A stretch of 61,178 nt of DNA from Robiginitomaculum sp. (GCA_002733905.1 NVXK01000024.1:1-61178), one strand, 5' to 3'. Shown: positions 35,902 through 45,430, counted from the first letter of the stretch. Notes: a model not told the origin generated them from the letters alone. Made by a program: numbers and translations.

Positions 35902-36013
35902 TGCGGACCTGAAGACTCGAAATTTATGTTTTTATCGTTATGTTTCAATAGGTTAAATGGACATTAGATGAAAATTGATACACTAAATGATACACCATTT
36001 GATACACTGAAAT
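35902..36013. repeat. Att-like direct repeat, copy 2
   Basis: About 89% identical to 26223-26334. Its outer end, on the minus strand, reads TTCGAGT-CTTCA-GGTCCGC-A, i.e. a tRNA-Leu-type T loop, T-stem and acceptor strand, but without the CCA and with a different acceptor sequence. The TGATACAC boxes are at about 35977, 35988 and 36000. It marks the right side of the 9.7-kb accessory segment. Confidence 0.72.
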
Positions 36014-36439
36014 AAACGAACCATTTTTTTGCGGTTTGAATTCTTAAGTGCATTAACAAATACTCACGATCATTGGCTGATAACATTAACCTGCATGTTA
36101 CCTAGAGATAATACAGCTAAAACTAGGCAGGGACGTACTATTCTCAGAACCCCTACCCCATCTGACTTCAAGTTAAGGAATCCCCTATTTATTAGAAATG
36201 ATCTATTTTAAATTTTGTGGTTTAGGGGCATCCCTAAACTCATTTTGATTGTAATTTTGGGCTCTAGGGGCAATTCACTTCGCTACCAGACAGTAATGAA
36301 CTTTAGAATATAAGTTTCCATGATTTTTTTACTTTGCTATTTAACGTCAGGCACGTTAATCAGGAAAACAGCATCCCCTCAAAGCCTATACTCCTAATTC
36401 GGCACGGGTAATGGCCGGCAAACAAACAATTACTGCAGC

Positions 36440-36580
36440 ATCGATCAAAACCAAAAAGTTGGGAATCACTCGTTCAGCATATCCAGATTAACGGAATCTA
36501 TAAAGAGTCGCCAGACATTAAAACAAGCACTAGGTTTAGCTGGTCACTCCGATATTTGTACGGCACAGTTGTAAGGTAGG
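36440..36580 (+). pseudogene. Decayed tyrosine integrase C-terminus
   Basis: In one frame the DNA reads GNHSFSISRLTESIKSRQ, then TLKQALGLAGHSDICTAQL and a stop. That matches the integrase pattern 'GNHSFR...TEYLKNGGTLE.AQ..AGHSD..TT.LY', with the H-x-x-R arginine and the tyrosine lost. Other frames nearby carry IKTK-type pieces. It follows the arm-type boxes in the order expected for an integrase gene, so I read it as the remnant of the element's integrase. Confidence 0.5.
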
Positions 36581-36625
36581 TCTAAAACTCGTGACAGAGC
36601 TAAGCTTTTAACAATGAACTTGTCA

Positions 36626-37786
36626 CTAAATACGTTGCCATGAACCTCGCTTCTTCGCAAGCAAAAGCCCTGGATGAATACAGTCTTCAATTTCATCAGC
36701 AATGCATTGTTTAAACCACGGAACAAAAGACGCGGCAGCAGCAACAGGATTCGATACAATAATCCCTATTATTGCCGATTTTAATGCCGTTCTCACAGCA
36801 CATACTGAAGCTATTCGAACGGCAAACGATGCAATATTTGTTGGAAGTTTATAATACACGTATGCAATCATTTTCGTGGTACATCTGTACAATTGAGGTA
36901 GTTTTGTTTTTACTCTCGCGCAGCCAATTTTAATTGACTTAACAACCCACTTAATTTTAAATTCTGGCCATGCCAATACCGTCAATAATCTATGCTCATA
37001 GTATTTCATCTGTCCACAATCTGAAGGTATTACATCTCTTAAAATCCGGTCTACAGCGGGCTCTATATTCGGTGTGTTCTCACCCTCAGGCCACCAGTGA
37101 GTAAAATCATCCTCTGTTTCACCATCATTGTCAGTTGGCCTCACTCCAACTAGCTTCCACGTAATTTTTCTATTTCTAGACCATTCCCGTGTATTATTAT
37201 CCTCGGTACTACCATCAACAATATCAATCTGACCATTAACGTTACCGGAGTCCTCATTATATAGATCAAAAATCGTTTTTCTTTGACTTACATCTATCTC
37301 GCGGAAATCTCCGACCTTCACAATGACAGTCTGTACCATTAAAATAAAATCATCGGTTTTTAGAATACTGCCTTTAATCTCCTCTTCGATTTCCTTTTCA
37401 ACGTCTTTAGGTTCATCGGAGCGTGGGTTAAATGATCTCAAGATATTTTGAGCAAGAGATTTAGCTTCGGCACTAAGATTTTCTGCAAACATTAGGTTGT
37501 ATTTAGTGGAAACATTTAACTCTTGCATCCTAACTATTGTGGCTTCATGAGTTCCAATCAATTTCTTATTTTGATACATTTTCCAAAGCTCAAGTACTGT
37601 ATGATCAAAATCTATCGTCTCATTATCTGATTTATCACTCAACCTAATATTCTTAGGGCTATCTTCAAAAACATACCCAAGCGGCGTATCCATTATTTGC
37701 AAAAATGTATCAATCGAAGATTTTGTCAGAAAATTTTTAAACTTTGTCGAGTTTAAATCGAAATCGATCTGAAATATTAAGGTCAT
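36626..37786 (-). CDS. Unrecognised 386-aa protein with hydrophobic C-terminus
   Basis: No family recognised. The first ~270 residues look soluble and rich in acidic residues (EKEIEEEIKGSIL, DIVDGSTEDNN). The last ~110 residues carry paired cysteines and hydrophobic helices (IASFAVRIASVCAVRTALKSAIIGIIV, in pieces: IASFAVRIASVC and KSAIIGIIVSNP) which could insert in membrane. AAAGGA precedes the ATG. It ends the five-gene block and is 35 bp after the four-helix membrane gene, so the two may work as a pair. A pore-forming effector is a guess. Confidence 0.65.
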   Translation of the reverse strand: MTLIFQIDFDLNSTKFKNFLTKSSIDTFLQIMDTPLGYVFEDSPKNIRLSDKSDNETIDFDHTVLELWKMYQNKKLIGTHEATIVRMQELNVSTKYNLMFAENLSAEAKSLAQNILRSFNPRSDEPKDVEKEIEEEIKGSILKTDDFILMVQTVIVKVGDFREIDVSQRKTIFDLYNEDSGNVNGQIDIVDGSTEDNNTREWSRNRKITWKLVGVRPTDNDGETEDDFTHWWPEGENTPNIEPAVDRILRDVIPSDCGQMKYYEHRLLTVLAWPEFKIKWVVKSIKIGCARVKTKLPQLYRCTTKMIAYVYYKLPTNIASFAVRIASVCAVRTALKSAIIGIIVSNPVAAAASFVPWFKQCIADEIEDCIHPGLLLAKKRGSWQRI

Positions 37787-37821
37787 ATATTTCCTTTATT
37801 TTGAAGGTTAAATATCTATAA

Positions 37822-38457
37822 CTAAGATTTAACTGAAGCCTTAACAGTCAAATAGCCCGCATGACTTATTCCAAGCAACACTACTAAAGAATCTGATATT
37901 ATTGGCAAACTGCTATAATTTTTTTCTGCTACAAACCCAATAATGGATGATAAGTAAGCTAACCAAATAGCTATTGTGAATACAAACATTTGGACCTTAC
38001 TAACATCCAAGTAAGCGAAATCCGAAATTTCCTCTCCTTTAAACATGTCAATAAATCTTGCCTGATCTATTGCCTCATTAACGTGTAATAAGCCTAAGTG
38101 ATTTACATCTCCACTCCCCGATTTCAAGATATTCCATTGTTCCGTATTTGGGTTTCTCGCCGCTTTCGTTCCTTTAATCATTACTGCGCTTGCAGTAGAG
38201 CCTACGCTGATACCCATTAATGCCCAGAGGGCTGGATCAACCACTATATCAAGATTACCCCCCTTTAGAACTCCGAATAAAAAGATTGAACTCATAAGAA
38301 GCAGTGTCCAGAGAACGATTTGCAGTCTGGACAAACTAAACTTATTTCGAGAATCGATGAGAATACCAAATACCCGTCCGTAAACCTTGATACCCAAATA
38401 CCCCATAAACACCATTAAAACTGCGCCTATTAATCCCCACAATACAAAACTATTCAT
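37822..38457 (-). CDS. Four-helix membrane protein, unknown
   Basis: A 211-aa protein with two N-terminal helices, SLSRLQIVLWTLLLMSSIFLFGV and a C-terminal helix pair (MFVFTIAIWLAYLSSIIGF and LVVLLGISHAGYLTV). The middle has a soluble loop (ARNPNTEQWNILKSGSGDVNH). No family known to me. It lies between the 211-aa soluble gene and the 386-aa gene, all on the minus strand of the SIR2 block. It may be the membrane partner of the 386-aa protein. Confidence 0.65.
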   Translation of the reverse strand: MNSFVLWGLIGAVLMVFMGYLGIKVYGRVFGILIDSRNKFSLSRLQIVLWTLLLMSSIFLFGVLKGGNLDIVVDPALWALMGISVGSTASAVMIKGTKAARNPNTEQWNILKSGSGDVNHLGLLHVNEAIDQARFIDMFKGEEISDFAYLDVSKVQMFVFTIAIWLAYLSSIIGFVAEKNYSSLPIISDSLVVLLGISHAGYLTVKASVKS

Positions 38458-38726
38458 AACACACCACTTACATTTAGATTTATTTCTACTTAAAGTACTC
38501 TCACCTTATTCAAAGCTTAACAACATTACAAGTTGAACTTGTGTTACCCTTTGAACCGCCCTCTTTGTTAAAAGTAGAAACAAGAAGATTTACAAATGGA
38601 AACATGAATATGGGATACAGACGCTATCCGAGTTTACAATTAGAGATCTTGTGGCAATGATTTCTTCCAAAAGCCATTGACCTTTGGAAGAAATATAAAG
38701 CGCAAAGCCCAAGTATTTTTGCAATA

Positions 38727-39362
38727 TTATATTTTTGCTTTATCCCAAATAGCCTCAACTTCATCCTTAGACGTTGGCCATTTGCATTCAGGGTTGAGTG
38801 CGTCGATCATCCAGAGAGTGGGATTTAGATCTTTAATGATGCCGACCAGTTCTTGAAGCCTCTTCTTCTTAGAAAAGTTTATAAAATACGCTGTCGCCCA
38901 ACAAGAAGGCTCTATTACATTTTTTAAATGCCGTGCATCAAAACAGTATGAGTACTGAATAAGGTTTTCTAAATCATCGGCACTTAAGTGTTTCGACAAA
39001 GCACCTCGTGTAAGAGCTTCTAACTTCCACAACAAAGATTGTTCATCTGCTGTAATCGTTATAAATTTAGCGGCCGACCTCACTGCTCCAAGATACATAC
39101 ACCAGTATGGCAATAAAATCTCACAGCCATAATAAGGAATATCATTATCATGAAAGTCTTTAATATTATCACTTAGCCTTTGGTCTTCTCTTGCCTTACG
39201 AATTTCGTATGCAAACCCTATTATCCAGTCACCAACCTCAATGGTAAATGGTGCATCATCAGAGGTAGTGCGATGTATAAGATCATGCAAGGCGCCTAAA
39301 TCATATGTCGTACCCCATATTCCTATTGCCCCATGATTTTTACTTAACTCTGCAAATAACAT
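38727..39362 (-). CDS. Unrecognised 211-aa protein downstream of the SIR2 gene
   Basis: A soluble protein starting HGAIGIWGTTYDLGALHDLIHRTTS, which is reminiscent of uncharacterised DUF families found near defence genes (possibly DUF6904, from memory, not checked). No signal peptide or membrane helix. AAGGAGA precedes the ATG. It begins 80 bp after the SIR2 stop and probably shares its transcript. A role as immunity or regulator of the SIR2 protein is conjecture. Confidence 0.6.
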   Translation of the reverse strand: MLFAELSKNHGAIGIWGTTYDLGALHDLIHRTTSDDAPFTIEVGDWIIGFAYEIRKAREDQRLSDNIKDFHDNDIPYYGCEILLPYWCMYLGAVRSAAKFITITADEQSLLWKLEALTRGALSKHLSADDLENLIQYSYCFDARHLKNVIEPSCWATAYFINFSKKKRLQELVGIIKDLNPTLWMIDALNPECKWPTSKDEVEAIWDKAKI

Positions 39363-39442
39363 ATAATCTCCTTAAAACAGACGTTGGGTATTAATTTTTA
39401 CCTAGTAATTTTGAAACGTTTTTATTGATCATTAACAATCAA

Positions 39443-42400
39443 TCATCGACTCTCGTATTTCTTACGCAACCGCATAAAAATAGGCTCCGATGAAACACCT
39501 TTATCGGCTTTTTCTAACCTACTAAACACATCAGATATACCATAGGGCCATTTTTCTGCATCCTTTGGAAGAACAGCATTTATCAGGTGGAGAATTTTGA
39601 TGGGATGCTTCTTAACAATCTCGTCATCGTCACGGAAATAAAGAGAGAGCCTATTTTCATCAACCGGAATTAAAAGCGGAAGCACATAATCATATAGTTG
39701 CAATAAAAATACTTCATTAGATATAAGGAGACTAAAGAGGCTACTAGAGACTGAAGAAGTTCTAACAGTTATTTGTTGTGGCCAAACATCTTTAAACAAC
39801 GTTGTCATAAGCTTTGGAAAACCACCGCCATCACTCTCTTTTTTTAAGCCAGTTTCCGACCAAGTTTCAGCATGATATATAACGCTTGAACGAAACTCAT
39901 TACTCCCCTTAAGTAATAAAGACGTTAGTTCATCATCACTTATCAAATACGGGGGCTTGTTATTACTCGAGGCACGCCAGCCGCCTAAAATTTGACCAGC
40001 TAGAGGATCTCGATACTCATCAACGGAAATCATTTGGCTTTCAACCAATTCGATAAAATGAGGCTTTAATACTTTAAACAAATCAGCATCCGGTATACGT
40101 GCACTAAGAAAATACCCGCCCCAAAATGCCTCTACCGTATTTTTGTTTTTACTAGACAGTACACCCTCAACAATTCCGATCGATAACTTTGGTTCATAGT
40201 AATGGATCCACTGAATACGAGCCGCTATCTCAGCCATTGCTAAAGCCGCCAAGTCGCCATTCGATTGCAAAAGGTTCAGCAAACGATTTTTCCAATATTT
40301 TGGAAATCCCTCAGTCTTAGAAAGTGAGGATATACGGCTATCAAAAAAATGGGTGTCCACCAAATGCCCTATGCTCGAATTTATTGCCTCTGATGCCCAG
40401 TCATGTGTCTCGCCATTGTGGATAATTTTCGATCCCCCGATCTCCTCGTCACCCTTTATTTGTTCGAAAAGTATATCAAAAAATTTATCGAACCTATCTT
40501 CTGCCAAATGTGAAAATAAGCCCGCATTATCCCTAAACCACCACGTTGCTTTGTAAATAAATTCTCGTAAAACGGGAATAGGCAATTTTAGCAATTTGTC
40601 CAAAATCAACAAGGAGAACCTCGGACTGTCCTCTTTTCTTTGATCATGATTGAAAAATGCCTGCCAAGCCCAGATAGGTGGGCTGTCTTTCCACGATATA
40701 TAGCTAAGTGCTGCTAACGCCCGAACGGGGTGCGTGACGACAAAACCAAGAAAGGGGTCCTTCTTGACAAGAAAATCATCTGTGCGCCCCCTTAGTCGCT
40801 CCGCCTCCAAAAATATTTCATCAAATGACTTGCCAATAAGAGTGTCATGCGCTGTTTCTGTTCGAACATAGCCGCCACGCGAACCCATTTCATTTGCAGC
40901 AGTATTACCGTACCGTATCTCCCATTCTGGAGCATCTTTTCGTAGATCTTTAAAGACTTTCTCTGTATCAAAAGAAACTTGACAATCATTATTGATAAGC
41001 CATGTGATATTACTAAGCCTCGCCCATGCACGGCGCTCTAAAAATGCAATACTATCTTTGTCCCAGGTCTCTCTATCAGGCCCTTTTAACATTCGCTTCT
41101 CAATATACTTGCGTGATGTTTCTGACAACAAAGCCCAACGAACTTTCAAAGAGATGAGTAAATCTCTTTGGTTTCCTGCATGCCAAAATGTTGTTACCGA
41201 AATATTTTCGAAATGAGATATAAACTGATTATCAGGAACAAGTTCTTCTTTTCCTACAGCCCATAATCTTAACCTTGAAAAGACGCCTTTGTCCTCTTGC
41301 GGCCAGCTTCGCATCTCGATTTTCGATAACTCAACATCATGCTCAATGAGTTTTTCAAATTCACATGAGTATTTTAACATGAGTGCTGACAGATCATTTC
41401 CGCGTTTGTACCTGTTAACACTTGGGTCGTCGCCCTTTACAATTGGTACAAGGTCATAAGTGAATGATGGCCCAGTTTCTTCTTCTAACGCACCTGCATG
41501 TTTTAAATTTTCTCTAAGTTGGGCTACCGTTTTTGGTAACCACTCTGAGGGAACGTCAATATCGTAAGAAATTCTCCTATACTCAATACCAATCTTAACT
41601 ATGGATTTCTCGTAATCATCATCAGGCGCAGTGCTAGATAATCCATACCCAGGTTTTGCAACCAAATAGGGTCTTGATGCTCTTCCATATTGCCTAACAA
41701 GTTGGTTTGACCATTCCAATTTAGTAGTTAGTTTTTTTAAATGGTACCAATCCATATTATGGGGCACATCAACGCCAACATCTTTCCAATACTCAAGAAG
41801 ATAACGCCACTGTGTAACCAATGTTGTTTTTGTATCATCTCCCATAAGGTTTTCAACATTACGTTCTAACTGCCAAATGATTTCACCATGCAACGGTTGC
41901 CGTGTAGCACACCATGCCAGAGTTGCTGGATCTCCGGCCATTTTAGCTATCCAAGCGCCGATGTTGAATAATCGTTTAGGTAAATTTGCAATGCCAGTAG
42001 CTCTGAAATGCGCATAGGCCGCCACGTTATGATCTTCAATAGAAGACCTATCTTCAAAATTTAAAGCAAAGGCGCTCCAAGCATTTTCGGGGACTTCACG
42101 CTGTTTTCTGTTAATATCATTGGGATTAAAACGCTCGGGTTTAATGTCGCTATCAAGAGAATAAGCATTGTAAGGATCAGTATATTCCTCCACCTCATCA
42201 AAATAAGGGCGAGAAGGCATTGCATATCTCTTGGCAGGATCAAAAACATATAGCCACTCACCAGGGAGCGGAGGATCGGCTGCAGCTAATAATTTGGAAC
42301 GGTCTTGTGAGGAAACCAAATGGGCAACTTGACCGCGTTCAAACGGCTGCAATTTACGAGGGCTTTGCGCGGCCATTGTCAATATGTCAGCGAACCATTT

Positions 42401-43309
42401 ATCTGGGTCTTTTGCGCGTTCCGCCCAAAGCCTAAGTGTGTCCCATAGCGCTAAATGACGGTTTTCTGGGTTATAAGCGATGGCCGTTACACCTTTATGC
42501 GACCATTGACCCTCAGCATCACTCTGCGTTCCACTTTGAAAGGCATAAACAGATTGTGAACCAGTATTAAACCGCCCCAATGCTTCTAGCAGATATCTTA
42601 CTGGTGGGTCATCAGCACTATAGCCAAGGAAAACAATAGTATGCGTTTGCAGCATTGTTTTGATGAAATTTGTAGCCCAACCATCCGCTAAATACGCTTG
42701 ACCGAATTCGGCACTAGACAGAATGAACCCTCCACTCCCAGCCCCATCATAATTATCATTTGTGTGACCGTGTAGATAAACAACCCCATCAAAATCTGGA
42801 GTTACCGTTAAGTCTGGCAAATTTGGATATGCCCACCGCTTTACGTCAGGTTTCTTTAGCTCAAACAAGCGGTCAAAGTTGGTCGTAACCAGCTTGGTGC
42901 GCCCCGACGGACCTGTCGCTAAATCGAGAACTATTTCGTGTGCAGAAAGATCAACGTCTTTTTTTGCTTGAAGACATCTAGCAACCGCCTCTTGAATGTC
43001 CTTTTTATCAAAGTCGCGTTCTAGTTCACCAAAAATCCGATCCGCAGAAATAAACGGCGATATTTCATGTTCTTTGATTTTTCCATCCGAATCCTTCTCG
43101 ACTCGTGATGGCAAGTCATAAAGTTGGAACGCTTTGCTGTCTGGCTGTACCTTAAGGTCAGCGATCACTTGCTTTGTTAATCCATAAAAATCAGGTAACC
43201 CTGCCTTAGCTAAAGACACACCAGCACCACAAAAAAATATTACACGCCCCTCATCCCTTGCACTCAGCAATTCATCGGGAATATTCGGACCATTTTTTGC
43301 GAATCTCAT
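39443..43309 (-). CDS. Giant SIR2-domain protein (DSR-like)
   Basis: A 1288-aa protein. The N-terminal SIR2-like NADase domain has GAGVS at 28-32 (FFCGAGVSLAKAGLPDF), TTNFDRLF at 142-149 with the NAD-binding Asn, VYLHGH with a candidate catalytic His at 180 and VFLGYSADDPPVRYLLEAL near 220. The remaining ~1000 residues are helix-rich, with no family recognised, and may sense phage. Large SIR2-plus-sensor proteins such as DSR1/DSR2 deplete NAD+ during infection (known for the class); that function is inferred here. It follows a pentapeptide membrane gene. Confidence 0.8.
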   Translation of the reverse strand: MRFAKNGPNIPDELLSARDEGRVIFFCGAGVSLAKAGLPDFYGLTKQVIADLKVQPDSKAFQLYDLPSRVEKDSDGKIKEHEISPFISADRIFGELERDFDKKDIQEAVARCLQAKKDVDLSAHEIVLDLATGPSGRTKLVTTNFDRLFELKKPDVKRWAYPNLPDLTVTPDFDGVVYLHGHTNDNYDGAGSGGFILSSAEFGQAYLADGWATNFIKTMLQTHTIVFLGYSADDPPVRYLLEALGRFNTGSQSVYAFQSGTQSDAEGQWSHKGVTAIAYNPENRHLALWDTLRLWAERAKDPDKWFADILTMAAQSPRKLQPFERGQVAHLVSSQDRSKLLAAADPPLPGEWLYVFDPAKRYAMPSRPYFDEVEEYTDPYNAYSLDSDIKPERFNPNDINRKQREVPENAWSAFALNFEDRSSIEDHNVAAYAHFRATGIANLPKRLFNIGAWIAKMAGDPATLAWCATRQPLHGEIIWQLERNVENLMGDDTKTTLVTQWRYLLEYWKDVGVDVPHNMDWYHLKKLTTKLEWSNQLVRQYGRASRPYLVAKPGYGLSSTAPDDDYEKSIVKIGIEYRRISYDIDVPSEWLPKTVAQLRENLKHAGALEEETGPSFTYDLVPIVKGDDPSVNRYKRGNDLSALMLKYSCEFEKLIEHDVELSKIEMRSWPQEDKGVFSRLRLWAVGKEELVPDNQFISHFENISVTTFWHAGNQRDLLISLKVRWALLSETSRKYIEKRMLKGPDRETWDKDSIAFLERRAWARLSNITWLINNDCQVSFDTEKVFKDLRKDAPEWEIRYGNTAANEMGSRGGYVRTETAHDTLIGKSFDEIFLEAERLRGRTDDFLVKKDPFLGFVVTHPVRALAALSYISWKDSPPIWAWQAFFNHDQRKEDSPRFSLLILDKLLKLPIPVLREFIYKATWWFRDNAGLFSHLAEDRFDKFFDILFEQIKGDEEIGGSKIIHNGETHDWASEAINSSIGHLVDTHFFDSRISSLSKTEGFPKYWKNRLLNLLQSNGDLAALAMAEIAARIQWIHYYEPKLSIGIVEGVLSSKNKNTVEAFWGGYFLSARIPDADLFKVLKPHFIELVESQMISVDEYRDPLAGQILGGWRASSNNKPPYLISDDELTSLLLKGSNEFRSSVIYHAETWSETGLKKESDGGGFPKLMTTLFKDVWPQQITVRTSSVSSSLFSLLISNEVFLLQLYDYVLPLLIPVDENRLSLYFRDDDEIVKKHPIKILHLINAVLPKDAEKWPYGISDVFSRLEKADKGVSSEPIFMRLRKKYESR

Positions 43310-43468
43310 GGTTCTAATGTTAGCAGACAGTACAAGCTTGCCGCTATCAATTTTTACATAGTAGCGGATTCTTTATGCTATTGGAGCAACCTAAGAGACA
43401 TCTCAACTGCTATGTTTGCATCCAAAAAGGCCCCACACTACGAGTGATCATATTTTGTCGGGGAATAT

Positions 43469-44749
43469 CTAGCCATAAAACGGCCAATATTTCATTTTCA
43501 TTTCATAATAAAAATTCTCTAGTAAGGGACCCGTAGCTCCATCCGTTGAGTCGTATGGTGACCAGTGCTGAAAGCCTGTCTCTTCTAAGTTTTTGACTCT
43601 TTGTTGTTGATCTTCTGTCATATTTGTACGCTTTCGCCTAGACCTTAAGCTATGTGCACGACGATGATCATTTTCACTTAACATTTCTTCGCGAACACTA
43701 TCAGAAATTATAGTGTCCTTCGTTCCAAAGGTTTTTGAAATATTATCGGCCTCCCCAAGATAATCTAATGCCGAAATATCCGCAGCAATAAATGATGCAC
43801 CTGTTATATTTCCCATATTTATACTTTCAACAAAACCACCTAAGACAGGTATGGGTCTGTTAAGAATTATCCGATCAAATTTAGCCCCCCTTAGGTTTGT
43901 TTTGAAAAAACCGGCATAATTTAGAAGACTGCCATAAAATAAACACCCTTCAAAATTTCCTTCGCGAAAACTACTCGCCTCAAAGCGGCAACGGCTAAAA
44001 TTAGTTGCTCTGAAGTAACCGCGTGAAAAATCAACACCATCAAAATTACATCCCTTTAGATCAAGCCGCCAGTTTGAGCTATCAACCTGCACGGCAATTT
44101 TATATATTCTGCCAATAGTATCCACGGCTTTTTGAAGGTCTATTCGTGGGGTTCTCCGTATAGTTAGGCCTTCTGTAAGATCAAAGTTTTCACAGGGAAA
44201 ATTAACCCGAATATAGATGGTAAGTAATCTCACAATCCTAGGAGCGAAATTTTCATTTTCTCGAACAAGGTCCTTAAACCGATCAATTGCCGCCATTCGT
44301 GCAACTAAGTCGTCTTCCCATTGCCTTAATACAACTTCATTGCCATCTTGCTCAATGATACGTGTTATTTCCCTTTGTGATGTTAAAGCATGTGTAGCTG
44401 AATCAATCTTGTCATTAAAGAGGGACTCGCTAGAAATTCGCGCCAGTTTCGCCGCAACAAATGTACGCCATACTAGGAATGGAGCGCCAAACAAAGCTGC
44501 AAGCACAAGGCCAATATTACGGATAGCTTCGCCAGTGTCGTCATTTGTATAAGGGCCCATACGAAACACGGCTAAGATAAAATCTATCAATGTCATAATC
44601 GCTGCAAACAAAAGAACTATTGCAAGCAGGAATAGTAACATACCAACTATAGGGCCAAGCCAGGCTCCATTAGGGAAATCAGGCTTACTGCGAAAACCCA
44701 GCCATCCAATAAAATTCCATTTTTCGTTTTTACGATTACTCATTAACAC
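43469..44749 (-). CDS. Membrane protein with pentapeptide repeats
   Basis: A 426-aa protein with two or three N-terminal helices (GMLLFLLAIVLLFAAIMTLIDFIL), a middle coiled region and pentapeptide repeats (A(D/N)LXX) at about residues 230-320: LKGCNFDGVDFSRGYFRATNF, CRFEASSFREGNFEGC, TNLRGAKFD. The C-terminus is charged. Pentapeptide repeats form right-handed beta helices; membrane-tethered examples appear in phage-defence and island loci, but the role here is unknown. It is the first gene of the SIR2 block, 159 bp before it. Confidence 0.78.
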   Translation of the reverse strand: MLMSNRKNEKWNFIGWLGFRSKPDFPNGAWLGPIVGMLLFLLAIVLLFAAIMTLIDFILAVFRMGPYTNDDTGEAIRNIGLVLAALFGAPFLVWRTFVAAKLARISSESLFNDKIDSATHALTSQREITRIIEQDGNEVVLRQWEDDLVARMAAIDRFKDLVRENENFAPRIVRLLTIYIRVNFPCENFDLTEGLTIRRTPRIDLQKAVDTIGRIYKIAVQVDSSNWRLDLKGCNFDGVDFSRGYFRATNFSRCRFEASSFREGNFEGCLFYGSLLNYAGFFKTNLRGAKFDRIILNRPIPVLGGFVESINMGNITGASFIAADISALDYLGEADNISKTFGTKDTIISDSVREEMLSENDHRRAHSLRSRRKRTNMTEDQQQRVKNLEETGFQHWSPYDSTDGATGPLLENFYYEMKMKYWPFYG

Positions 44750-44842
44750 ACACTAGAAATTGACAAACACAACCCACTACCTATGTGGAGTGAAAAATAT
44801 AATTTTCAACCTAATTGTGTATAAAGAACATGTTTGAATTAT

Positions 44843-45022
44843 TCAACGCTTAGTCAACTTTCGCCTACGTTGATATATTTTGAGACGTTCGTTTCTATCC
44901 TTGCGGGACTGCAACTCCTTTTCCAGTCGTTCAAACGTGGGCCAATAGTCATCGCCATAGGACTCAACTAAACGAGCTACAGTCGATAAACATTTTTCAA
45001 TTTCTTCTATTGGGGAAACCAT
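44843..45022 (-). CDS. Small helical protein of conjugative elements
   Basis: A 59-aa protein, ATG 45022 to TGA 44843, below the usual ORF cutoff. It begins MVSPIEEIEKCLSTVARLVE, then YGDDYWPTFERLEKELQSRKD. I recall short proteins of this form (YG-D-YWP-FERLE-EL) in alphaproteobacterial conjugative plasmids and ICEs, near DUF736. It lies between the pentapeptide gene and DUF736, 55 bp from the latter, on the same strand. Function unknown. Confidence 0.72.
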   Translation of the reverse strand: MVSPIEEIEKCLSTVARLVESYGDDYWPTFERLEKELQSRKDRNERLKIYQRRRKLTKR

Positions 45023-45077
45023 GTGTAAATCCAGCGCACAAAGCGGCTACACTAAGCCGGCTTGTTTGATCCAACAC

Positions 45078-45392
45078 CTATTGTGTTTTCTTTGGTCGTG
45101 ACCATACAAGATCAGCATTACCGTCCTGTTCAAACAAAGCTCCATTTACAGGGGCCGCAAAACTCGGATCATCCAGCAACACTTTGATATACTTGCGGGG
45201 CGTATCACCTTCTGATTCTGCATGCCATGCAACACCAAGATCACAATTGCCAGTCTTGATAAAGAAGTCGGGAGAATCCTCGTTCTTTTTGTTGCCGTTC
45301 GCAACAAATCGCACTTTCCTTGCTATAGTCATTGTTGAAATAGTGCCTTCATACCCGTTCTTAACGGGCTTAAACTGTCCGATTGTAGCCAT
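45078..45392 (-). CDS. DUF736 protein
   Basis: A 104-aa DUF736 protein: MATIGQFKPVKNGYEGTIST, then DFFIKTGNCDLGVAWHAES, with YIKVLLDDPSFAAPVNGALFE near the end. DUF736 is almost confined to conjugative plasmids and ICEs, with unknown role. GGAGG-type site precedes the ATG. It is downstream of the trb genes, as in related elements. Confidence 0.88.
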   Translation of the reverse strand: MATIGQFKPVKNGYEGTISTMTIARKVRFVANGNKKNEDSPDFFIKTGNCDLGVAWHAESEGDTPRKYIKVLLDDPSFAAPVNGALFEQDGNADLVWSRPKKTQ

Positions 45393-45430
45393 AATAGCCT
45401 CCTTCTGTTAGTGGACGTAAATTCTGTTGG

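Larger units (their letters stand above)
35569..36625. other. 1-kb non-coding stretch with terminator, att-like repeat and integrase remnant
   Basis: No intact gene is visible. It holds the MarR terminator (35687-35717), the second att-like repeat (35902-36013) and a decayed integrase C-terminus (36440-36580). The rest is AT-rich with no feature I can support. Confidence 0.6.
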
